A stretch of DNA of 64,000 nt from Ciceribacter ferrooxidans (GTDB lineage: Bacteria; Pseudomonadota; Alphaproteobacteria; Rhizobiales; Rhizobiaceae), in contig NZ_SDVB01000238.1 in the NCBI RefSeq assembly GCF_004137355.1, positions 841,765-905,764 of the forward strand, written 5' to 3'. This document shows positions 25,636 through 32,964 of this stretch, piece after piece. The position numbers were made by a program, and so were the translations under genes. Numbering within the stretch: the first letter of the stretch is position 1; every line of letters starts with the position of its first letter. The notes beneath the pieces are model-generated. The model had not been told where the DNA came from and made no database searches. It saw only the letters and a list, made by a program, of their open reading frames with translations.

Positions 25636-27057
25636 ATGCAGACGGCTGAAATCGGCTTGATCGGTCTCGGGGTGATGGGGTCCAACCTCGCCCTCAATAT
25701 CGCGGAAAAGGGCAACCGGATCGCGGTGTTCAACCGCACGCCTGCACGCACCGGCGAGTTCCTCGATGAGGCGGGCGATCTCGGGGCGAACATCGTCGGT
25801 TGCCTGACCACCGAGGAGTTCGTCGCCGCCATCCGTCCTCCGCGCCCGATCATCATCATGATCAAGGCCGGCGATGCCGTCGATGCGCAGATCGATGCGC
25901 TGATGCCGCATCTCGGTAACGGCGACATCATGATCGACGCAGGCAACGCCAATTTCCGCGACACAATGGCCCGCTTCGACCGGCTGAAGGATACCGGCTT
26001 CACCTTCATCGGCATGGGCGTGTCCGGAGGCGAAGAGGGCGCGCGCCACGGTCCGTCGATCATGGTCGGCGGTACGCCGGACTCCTATGCGCGCGTCGAG
26101 AACGTCCTGACCTCCATCGCCGCGAAATACGAAGGCGATCCCTGCTGCGCCTGGCTCGGTCCGAATGGTGCGGGCCACTTCGTCAAGACGATCCACAACG
26201 GCATCGAATATGCCGACATGCAGATGATCGCGGAGATCTACGGCATCCTGCGTGACGGTCTTGAAAAACAGGCTCCGGAGATCGCCGGGATCTTCGGCGG
26301 CTGGAACCGCGGGCGGCTCAATTCCTACCTGATCGAGATCACCGAGAAGGTGCTGCAGGCGAAGGACACGGTGACGGGTGCTGCGATCGTCGATATGATC
26401 CTCGACCGGGCCGGCCAGAAGGGCACCGGCAAATGGTCGGTCATCGAGGCACAGCAGATGGGCGTGCCGGCGACGGCGATCGAGGCGGCGGTCGCCGCCC
26501 GCAGCCTCTCGTCGATGAAGGACGAGCGCGTCGCGGCGGAGGCGATCTTCCCCGGCGGGCGCTCGCGCTTCGAGCTGCCGGCCGGGCTCGCGCTCGAAAC
26601 GGAACTCGAACTGGCGCTCTTCGCCGCCAAGATCGCCGCCTATGCGCAAGGGTTCGCCGTGCTTTCCTCCGCCAGCCGCGCGTACGGCTGGTCGCTGCCG
26701 ATGCCGACCATCGCGCGGATCTGGCGGGCCGGCTGCATCATCCGCTCGCAGTTCCTCGACGAGATCACCCGTGCCTTCACCGCCAATCCAGAGGCGGCCA
26801 ACCTGATCGTCACGCCGGCCTTCTCCGCGATGGTGCGCGAGAGCCTGCCGTCGTTGCGCCGGGTCGTCGCAGCCGCCGTCACGGCAGGACTTCCGGTTCC
26901 GGCACTCGCCTCGGCGCTCTCCTACTTCGATTCCTACCGGCAGGCGCGGGGAACCGCGAACCTCATCCAGGCGCAGCGTGATTTCTTCGGCGCACACGGC
27001 TTCGAGCGCACCGACGGGCTCGACCGGCCGCACGGTCCTTGGGGCAGCGGCGCCTGA
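25636..27057 (+). CDS. gnd: 6-phosphogluconate dehydrogenase (decarboxylating)
   Basis: NADP-dependent oxidative pentose-phosphate enzyme producing ribulose 5-phosphate, 473 residues (the long form). Visible motifs are GLIGLGVMGSNLALNIAEKG at the N-terminus, FNRTPARTGEF, GMGVSGGEEGARHGPSIMVG, GAGHFVKTIHNGIEYADMQM with the catalytic Lys, and RAQRDFFGAHGFERTDG-like residues near the C-terminus (QAQRDFFGAHGFERTDG). The ATG at 25636 follows GAAGGAGGC; a longer reading starts 20 codons upstream. It is convergent with a LacI-family gene. Confidence 0.95.
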   Translation: MQTAEIGLIGLGVMGSNLALNIAEKGNRIAVFNRTPARTGEFLDEAGDLGANIVGCLTTEEFVAAIRPPRPIIIMIKAGDAVDAQIDALMPHLGNGDIMIDAGNANFRDTMARFDRLKDTGFTFIGMGVSGGEEGARHGPSIMVGGTPDSYARVENVLTSIAAKYEGDPCCAWLGPNGAGHFVKTIHNGIEYADMQMIAEIYGILRDGLEKQAPEIAGIFGGWNRGRLNSYLIEITEKVLQAKDTVTGAAIVDMILDRAGQKGTGKWSVIEAQQMGVPATAIEAAVAARSLSSMKDERVAAEAIFPGGRSRFELPAGLALETELELALFAAKIAAYAQGFAVLSSASRAYGWSLPMPTIARIWRAGCIIRSQFLDEITRAFTANPEAANLIVTPAFSAMVRESLPSLRRVVAAAVTAGLPVPALASALSYFDSYRQARGTANLIQAQRDFFGAHGFERTDGLDRPHGPWGSGA

Positions 27058-27091
27058 CGAGCCATCGAAGCGTCGGTGAAGCCCGTTCCGG

Positions 27092-28126
27092 TCAGTCGGA
27101 CCAGACCGGCTCGCTCATGCTCTGGAGATGCTCGGGTGCGATGCCGTCGATACGCGCGATCACCGCCTTGGCGAGTTCACGGCCGGCGTGGCGAACGTCT
27201 TCGAAGGCCGTGATGATTTCCGGGCGGATCCATTTGAGGATCGGTGCCGATTCCTTCGAAACGAGGTCGATGTCGCGGCCGACGCGCTTTCCCGCCGCCT
27301 CGATGCCGGCATTGACGGCGATGGTGGCGCTGCCGGACGAGGAGACGATGCCGTCCGGCGCGTCGTCGGAACGCATCAGGGCCTCGATCGCATCGCGGAT
27401 GTCCTGCAGCGGCGCGTCGATGTTGAGGCCGAGCGGCACCTCCTTCGCGCCGTGCTCGCGCAGCCCCTTCACGAAGCCGGCCCGGGTGTGCGTGTAATAG
27501 GAGAGCTTGCTCGGCGGCTGGAGCAGCGCGATGCGCCTGCGTCCGCGACGGACGAGCCGCTCGACCGCCTGGTGGGCGAAGGCCTCGTTGTCGAAGTCGT
27601 GATAGGGGTGGACGAGCCCGGCATCTGTGCGCCCGTGGGTGGCGAACGGCATGTTCTGCTCGGAAAGCAGCCGCACGCGAGCGTCGTCCGGTTCGATCCG
27701 CGAGATGATGACGCCGTCCGCCGAGCCGGTATCGAGAATGTAGCGCACCGGCAGCATCGGGTCCTTGCTGTGGGAGTGCGGCGTCACCACGATGTGGTAG
27801 GGCGTTCCAGTCAGCACCTCGGATATGCCGAAGACCATCTGGCTCGAAAAGCCCATGATCTCCTCGTCGATGCTGAGCACCAGTGCGATGACGTTGGTCT
27901 TGCCGGTGCGCAGGCGCACGCCCGCGCGGTTCGGCTGGTAGCCGAGCTGGCGGGCGACCATGCGGACCCGCTCCTTCGTGTCCGCCCCGATATCCGGCGC
28001 ATCCTTCAGCGCCCTCGAGATCGTGGTGATGCCCAAGCCCGTCATATAGGCGATGGTCTTCAGTGTCGGCCGTTCGGCTGTCGTGCCGGCCGGCCTGCGG
28101 ACTTCGATCGCCTTACCCTTTTTCAT
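27092..28126 (-). CDS. LacI-family repressor of the glycoside-utilisation locus
   Basis: A 344-residue LacI/GalR regulator. The helix-turn-helix and hinge read [20 protein letters not shown], with [20 protein letters not shown] and [20 protein letters not shown] following. The rest is a periplasmic-binding-protein-like sensor domain. It is divergent from the sugar transporter operon, and a pair of matching operators lies between them, so it very likely represses both itself and the operon. The inducer is probably a sugar or oligosaccharide from the substrates cleaved by the downstream GH2 and GH43 enzymes. The ATG at 28126 is chosen because the upstream extension is not family-like. Confidence 0.88.
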   Translation of the reverse strand: MKKGKAIEVRRPAGTTAERPTLKTIAYMTGLGITTISRALKDAPDIGADTKERVRMVARQLGYQPNRAGVRLRTGKTNVIALVLSIDEEIMGFSSQMVFGISEVLTGTPYHIVVTPHSHSKDPMLPVRYILDTGSADGVIISRIEPDDARVRLLSEQNMPFATHGRTDAGLVHPYHDFDNEAFAHQAVERLVRRGRRRIALLQPPSKLSYYTHTRAGFVKGLREHGAKEVPLGLNIDAPLQDIRDAIEALMRSDDAPDGIVSSSGSATIAVNAGIEAAGKRVGRDIDLVSKESAPILKWIRPEIITAFEDVRHAGRELAKAVIARIDGIAPEHLQSMSEPVWSD

Positions 28127-28226
28127 ATGTTCCCCGCCGCTTACGATGATCCGCATTATAGACACCGCCGAAGGCGCTGCAATCAATCCGGATCGGTCAT
28201 TCAGAACAAGCGTAAGGTCACCAATC

Positions 28227-28238
28227 TGAAACGTTGCA
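28227..28238. promoter_or_regulatory. LacI-type operator O1
   Basis: TGAAACGTTGCA is a near-palindrome around a central CG, typical of LacI-family sites. The same sequence in inverse orientation recurs as O2 322 bases away. O1 lies about 100 bases upstream of the LacI-family gene and probably serves autoregulation or looping. Confidence 0.6.
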
Positions 28239-28548
28239 GTGAATTTGTCGAGTGTTCTGGTGATAAAATTTTGACGGGAACAACCGTCGGTATTTGTCCA
28301 CCGTGAACGTTGGCCTTTTTGCGCCTGCGAGAGAGAGGCGTAGCGCCGACGGCGTCGAGATATCCCGCAATTGCGCTAAATTTCTGGTCAAAATACAGAA
28401 AATTGGCATCGCTGCGGTGCAGCGACCGGACGACAGTTCGGGCGAAAATTCGTTAGCCAAATTCGTCCGTAGGTTGAAAATAGTGTTAAGAAAAGATTGT
28501 CGGGTCTTCCCGGTTGCGCGCGCCGAATGTTTCGCTTAGATTTTTTAC

Positions 28549-28560
28549 GGCAACGTTTCA
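28549..28560. promoter_or_regulatory. LacI-type operator O2, next to the binding-protein gene
   Basis: GGCAACGTTTCA is the reverse complement of O1 except for the outermost base. It lies 16 bases before the ATG of the sugar-binding protein and just after the candidate -10 at 28537-28542, where a bound repressor would block initiation. Confidence 0.65.
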
Positions 28561-28576
28561 GTGAGGGAGGACACTC

Positions 28577-29812
28577 ATGAATTTTCGTCGTATTGCCATT
28601 TTGCTCACCGCCGGCGTGGCGCTGCCGCTCGGGGCAGCTCAGGCGACTGATCTTGAAGTAACGCATTGGTGGACGTCGGGAGGCGAGGCCGCGGCAGTCG
28701 CCGAGCTCGCCAAGGCCTTCGATGCGACCGGCAACAAATGGGTCGACGGCGCTATCGCCGGCTCCGGCGGTACTGCCCGGCCGATCATGGTGAGCCGCAT
28801 CACCGGCGGCGACCCGATGGGCGCCACGCAGTTCAATCACGGCCGACAGGCCGAGGAGCTCGTCCAGTCCGGCCTGATGCGCGACCTCACCGATGTCGCC
28901 ACCAAGGAGAACTGGAAGGAGATCGTCCGTCCGGCGAGCTTGCTCGACAGCTGCACGATCGACGGCAAGATCTATTGCGCGCCGGTCAACATCCATTCGT
29001 GGCAGTGGCTGTGGCTTTCGAACGGTGCCTTCGAGAAGGCAGGCGTTGCAGTTCCGAAAAACTGGGACGAGTACGTCGCTGCCGCCCCGGCGCTCGAGAA
29101 GGCCGGCATCATCCCGCTCGCCGTCGGCGGTCAGCCCTGGCAGTCGGCCGGTGCCTTCGACGTGCTGATGGTGGCGATCGCCGGCAAGGACGTGTTCCAT
29201 AAGGTGTTCAAGGACAAGGATGCCGAGGTAGCCGCCGGTCCCGAGATCGCCAAGGTTTTCAAGGCGGCCGACGATGCGCGCCGCATGTCCAAGGGCTCCA
29301 ACGTGCAGGACTGGAACCAGGCGACCAATCTGGTGATCACCGGCAAGGCCGGCGGCCAGATCATGGGGGACTGGGCGCAGGGCGAGTTCGCGCTCGCCGG
29401 CCAGGTCGCCGGCAAGGATTATACCTGCCTGCCGGGCCTCGGCGTGAACGAGATTATCTCGACGGGCGGCGACGCCTTCTACTTCCCGGTGCTCAAGGAT
29501 GAGGAGAAGTCCAAGGCGCAGGAGGTGCTGGCCTCGACGCTTCTCAATCCGGCGACGCAGGTTGCCTTCAACCTCAAGAAGGGTTCGCTGCCGGTGCGTG
29601 GCGACGTCGATCTCGCGGCCGCCAACGACTGCATGAAGAAGGGCCTCGACATTCTCGCCAAGGGCAACGTGATCGAAGGCACCGACCAGCTCATGTCTCC
29701 CGACAGCCAGAAGCAGAAGGAAGACCTGTTCTCCGAGTTCTTCGCCAATCCGTCGATGACGCCGGAAGACGCGCAGAAGCGCTTCGTCGACATCATCGCT
29801 TCGGCGGAGTGA
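28577..29812 (+). CDS. ABC sugar transporter, periplasmic binding protein
   Basis: A 411-residue solute-binding protein of the carbohydrate (CUT1-type) class. The signal peptide reads MNFRRIAILLTAGVALPLGA with cleavage near AQA. The mature part starts TDLEVTHWWTSGGEAAAVAE, the hallmark of bacterial sugar-binding family 1 proteins, and keeps APVNIHSWQWLWLSNGAFEK. It delivers an oligo- or monosaccharide to the permeases encoded downstream. The ribosome-binding site GAGGGAGGA is strong. A hairpin follows its stop, which would favour its high expression relative to the permeases. Confidence 0.9.
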   Translation: MNFRRIAILLTAGVALPLGAAQATDLEVTHWWTSGGEAAAVAELAKAFDATGNKWVDGAIAGSGGTARPIMVSRITGGDPMGATQFNHGRQAEELVQSGLMRDLTDVATKENWKEIVRPASLLDSCTIDGKIYCAPVNIHSWQWLWLSNGAFEKAGVAVPKNWDEYVAAAPALEKAGIIPLAVGGQPWQSAGAFDVLMVAIAGKDVFHKVFKDKDAEVAAGPEIAKVFKAADDARRMSKGSNVQDWNQATNLVITGKAGGQIMGDWAQGEFALAGQVAGKDYTCLPGLGVNEIISTGGDAFYFPVLKDEEKSKAQEVLASTLLNPATQVAFNLKKGSLPVRGDVDLAAANDCMKKGLDILAKGNVIEGTDQLMSPDSQKQKEDLFSEFFANPSMTPEDAQKRFVDIIASAE

Positions 29813-29827
29813 CCAGCGGTTTCGCCC

Positions 29828-29857
29828 CCCGGCCGGCGGCTTTCTCCGTCGGCCGGG
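29828..29857 (+). other. Intergenic hairpin after the binding-protein gene
   Basis: CCCGGCCGGCGG and CCGTCGGCCGGG pair over 12 positions with one G-U, around the loop CTTTCT. There is no T run. Such stems between binding-protein and permease genes commonly stabilise the upstream message and lower downstream expression. Structure seen; role inferred. Confidence 0.55.
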
Positions 29858-29972
29858 ATATCCTCCTCTCAGGGGAGGAGAGGCGAAGGTGTTCCGGTCG
29901 CGGTTACGGACGGTGCAAGCCGGTTCGCAGGACGCCCGATCGCCTTCGATCATGGACGAGGAGGACAGACCC

Positions 29973-30875
29973 ATGACGGGCCAAACGCACGCCGGTCGAC
30001 CCAACAAGCTCTTGCGCAATCTCAATGCGAAGATTGCTTCCATCCCGATGATACTCGTCGCCGTCGTCATCTTTCTCGGCGGCACGATCTGGACCGTGCT
30101 CTATTCGTTCACCAATTCGAAGCTTCTGCCACGGCTGAAATTCGTCGGCATCGAGCAGTACGAACGCCTGTGGGTGGCGCCGCGCTGGCTCGTCTCGATC
30201 GAGAATCTCGCGATCTACGGGGTGTTCACGCTGGTCTTCAGCCTGGTGATCGGCTTCGTCCTTGCGGCGCTGATGGACCAGAAGATCAGGTTCGAGAACA
30301 CGTTCCGAACGATCTTTCTCTATCCTTTCGCGCTCTCCTTCATCGTTACTGGTCTCGTCTGGCAATGGGTGCTGAATCCCGAATACGGTGTCCAGTCGGT
30401 GGTGCGCAGCCTCGGATGGACGAGCTTCACCTTCGATCCGCTCTATAATTCCGAGATCGTCATTTACGGCGTCCTGATTGCGGGGCTCTGGCAAGGGACT
30501 GGTCTCGTGATGTGCCTGCTGCTCGCCGGCTTGCGCGGCATCGACGAGGACATCTGGAAGGCCGCGCGCGTCGACGGCATTCCGATGTGGAAGACCTACC
30601 TCCTCATCGTCATCCCGATGATGCGGCCGGTTTTCATCACCACCCTCGTCATCATCGCGAGCGGCATCGTGCGGGTCTACGACCTCGTCGTCGCGCAGAC
30701 CAGCGGCGGCCCCGGCATCGCCTCGGAAGTGCCGGCGAAATACGTCTACGACTACATGTTCCAGGCACAGAACCTCGGACAGGGCTTTGCCGCGTCAACG
30801 ATGATGCTGATCACCGTCTCCATCATCATCATCCCCTGGGCCTATCTCGAATTCGGAGGAAAGAAGCGTGGCTAA
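29973..30875 (+). CDS. ABC sugar transporter permease (MalF-like)
   Basis: A 300-residue inner-membrane permease of the MalF/UgpA type. It has about six transmembrane helices (first at IPMILVAVVIFLGGTIWTVL) and the ATPase-contact loop EAA-like segment EDIWKAARVDGIPMWKTYLL. The ATG at 29973 follows GACGAGGAGGA; an ATG seven codons earlier is also in frame. The next permease start overlaps its stop by 8 bases. Confidence 0.87.
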   Translation: MTGQTHAGRPNKLLRNLNAKIASIPMILVAVVIFLGGTIWTVLYSFTNSKLLPRLKFVGIEQYERLWVAPRWLVSIENLAIYGVFTLVFSLVIGFVLAALMDQKIRFENTFRTIFLYPFALSFIVTGLVWQWVLNPEYGVQSVVRSLGWTSFTFDPLYNSEIVIYGVLIAGLWQGTGLVMCLLLAGLRGIDEDIWKAARVDGIPMWKTYLLIVIPMMRPVFITTLVIIASGIVRVYDLVVAQTSGGPGIASEVPAKYVYDYMFQAQNLGQGFAASTMMLITVSIIIIPWAYLEFGGKKRG

Positions 30876-31812
30876 TCCCGGCTCCCTCAACACGACCGCG
30901 GCCGCGCTCGACGCCTCTTCCGCCCGGCTCGGCTCCGAACCGCGTGGCGCCCGGCCCCGGCGGGTCCTCTCGTCGCGCAACATCATCATCTACGGCACGC
31001 TCTTCGTCGCTGCCGCTTATTACCTGCTGCCGCTCTACGTGATGGTGATGACCTCGCTCAAGGGCATGCCGGAAATCCGGCTCGGCAACATCTTCTCGCC
31101 GCCGGTGGAAATTACCTTCGAGCCGTGGGTGAAAGCGTGGGCGACCGCCTGCACGGGGCTGAACTGCGACGGTCTTTCGCGCGGCTTCTGGAATTCGGTC
31201 CGGATCACCGTTCCCTCGACGCTGGTGTCGATCCTGATCGCATCGGTCAACGGCTACGCGCTCGCCAACTGGCGCTTCAAGGGCGCCGACCTCTTCTTCA
31301 CCATTCTCATCATCGGCGCCTTCATTCCCTATCAGGTGATGATCTATCCGATCGTCATCGTGCTGCGCGAGATGGGCATCTACGGCACGCTGACCGGCCT
31401 CGTCATCGTGCACACGATCTTCGGCATGCCGATCCTGACGCTGCTCTTCCGCAACTATTTCACCTCGCTGCCGGAAGAACTCTTCAAGGCGGCGCGCATC
31501 GACGGGGCGGGGTTTTGGCAGATCTATTTCCGGATCATGCTGCCGATGTCTCTGCCGATCTTTGTGGTGGCCATGATCCTGCAGGTCACCGGCATCTGGA
31601 ACGACTTCCTGTTCGGCGTCGTATTCACGCGACCCGAATACTACCCGATGACCGTCCAGCTCAACAACATCGTCAACTCCGTCCAGGGCGTGAAGGAATA
31701 CAACGTCAACATGGCCGCAACGCTGTTGACCGGCGCGGTTCCGCTCATCGTCTACTTCGTCTCCGGACGCCTCTTCGTCCGGGGCATCGCCGCCGGCGCA
31801 GTCAAGGGTTAA
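30868..31812 (+). CDS. ABC sugar transporter permease (MalG-like)
   Basis: A 314-residue permease of the MalG/UgpE type. The N-terminal 35 residues are cytoplasmic and basic (RPRRVLSSRN), followed by helices beginning IIIYGTLFVAAAYYLLPLYV. The EAA loop is EELFKAARIDGAGFWQIYFR. The start is a GTG at 30868 inside the end of the previous gene, preceded by CGGAGGAAAG. Partner of the MalF-like permease, forming the translocation channel. Confidence 0.87.
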   Translation: MANPGSLNTTAAALDASSARLGSEPRGARPRRVLSSRNIIIYGTLFVAAAYYLLPLYVMVMTSLKGMPEIRLGNIFSPPVEITFEPWVKAWATACTGLNCDGLSRGFWNSVRITVPSTLVSILIASVNGYALANWRFKGADLFFTILIIGAFIPYQVMIYPIVIVLREMGIYGTLTGLVIVHTIFGMPILTLLFRNYFTSLPEELFKAARIDGAGFWQIYFRIMLPMSLPIFVVAMILQVTGIWNDFLFGVVFTRPEYYPMTVQLNNIVNSVQGVKEYNVNMAATLLTGAVPLIVYFVSGRLFVRGIAAGAVKG

Positions 31813-31817
31813 GCAAG

Positions 31818-32909
31818 ATGTCGCATTCTGTTTCCATCAAGGATCTGTCTTTGAGCTTCGGCGCCGTGAAGGTGCTCGAAAACCTCGATCTCGATATCCG
31901 TGACGGCGAGTTCCTCGTCTTGCTCGGCTCGTCCGGCTGCGGAAAGTCGACGCTTCTCAACTGCATCGCCGGTCTGCTCGAGCCGACCGACGGTCAGATC
32001 TTCATCAAGGATCGCAATGTCACCTGGGAGGAGCCGAAGGACCGCGGCATCGGCATGGTGTTCCAGTCCTACGCGCTCTATCCGCAGATGAGCGTGGAAA
32101 AGAACCTCTCCTTCGGGCTGCAGGTCGCCAAGGTGCCGAAGCCGGAGATTGAAAAGCGTGTCGCACGCGCCGCCGAGATCCTGCAGATCGGGCCGCTCCT
32201 CAAGCGCAAGCCGGCGGAGCTCTCCGGCGGCCAGCGCCAGCGCGTGGCGATCGGCCGTGCGCTGGTGCGCGATGTCGACGTCTTCCTGTTCGACGAACCA
32301 CTCTCGAACCTCGATGCCAAGCTGCGCTCGGAATTGCGCGTCGAGATCAAGCGGCTGCACCAGTCGCTCAAGAACACGATGATCTACGTCACGCACGACC
32401 AGATCGAGGCGCTGACGCTCGCCGACCGCATCGCCATCATGAAGAGCGGCGTCATCCAGCAGCTCGACGACCCGATGACGATCTATAACCGTCCGCGCAA
32501 TCTCTTCGTCGCCGGCTTCATCGGCTCGCCGTCGATGAACTTCATCCGCGGTGAAATCGCCGAACGCGGTGGGCGTCGCGTGTTCCACACCGACGGAGTC
32601 GACTTCTCGCTCGACGGTTATGACGCGAAAGGCACGCTCGTCCCCGGCCGCAAGGTCGTCCTCGGCGTGCGTCCCGAACATGTCCTCGTCGACGAGGACA
32701 TCGTCGGTTCGGATGAAATCCACGAGGCGGTGGTGGATATCGAGGAGCCGATGGGCGCGGACAATCTCCTCTGGCTCAAGCACGCGGGTCATGTGCTCGG
32801 CGTTCGCACCGCCGGCACACGCCGCTACCGCCCGGGCACGAAGGTGCGCCTCGGCTTCGACATGGCCGTCGCCTCGCTCTTCGACGCAACGACGGAGGAC
32901 CGGATTTGA
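31818..32909 (+). CDS. ABC sugar transporter ATPase (MalK/UgpC family)
   Basis: A 363-residue ATPase. It has Walker A LLGSSGCGKSTLLN near residue 38, the Q-loop in GMVFQSYALYPQMSV, signature AELSGGQRQRVAIGRAL and Walker B DVFLFDEPLSNLDAKLRSEL, followed by the switch His in YVTHDQIEALTLADRI. The C-terminal 120 residues are a TOBE/MalK regulatory domain (VLGVRPEHVLVDEDIVGS). The start at 31818 lies 5 bases after the permease stop; the frame is open far upstream but that part is a shadow of the permease. Confidence 0.93.
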   Translation: MSHSVSIKDLSLSFGAVKVLENLDLDIRDGEFLVLLGSSGCGKSTLLNCIAGLLEPTDGQIFIKDRNVTWEEPKDRGIGMVFQSYALYPQMSVEKNLSFGLQVAKVPKPEIEKRVARAAEILQIGPLLKRKPAELSGGQRQRVAIGRALVRDVDVFLFDEPLSNLDAKLRSELRVEIKRLHQSLKNTMIYVTHDQIEALTLADRIAIMKSGVIQQLDDPMTIYNRPRNLFVAGFIGSPSMNFIRGEIAERGGRRVFHTDGVDFSLDGYDAKGTLVPGRKVVLGVRPEHVLVDEDIVGSDEIHEAVVDIEEPMGADNLLWLKHAGHVLGVRTAGTRRYRPGTKVRLGFDMAVASLFDATTEDRI

Positions 32910-32964
32910 TGGACGCAGGCAGTGCGGCGCTCCTGCCTCCGACATGGATGATCTGGATTGACCC

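Larger units (their letters stand above)
28127..28576. promoter_or_regulatory. 450-bp regulatory region between the LacI gene and the sugar operon
   Basis: No credible gene is present. The stretch is clearly more A/T-rich than its surroundings and holds two LacI-type operators plus a candidate promoter for the binding-protein gene (TTGCGC at 28514-28519, 17-base spacer, TAGATT at 28537-28542). Short open frames on both strands lack ribosome-binding sites and coding character. Confidence 0.6.

Noticed and set aside
28218-28539. Two short frames (80 and 81 codons) in the LacI/transporter gap
   Set aside because: They overlap each other on opposite strands, lack ribosome-binding sites and cover the operator region.
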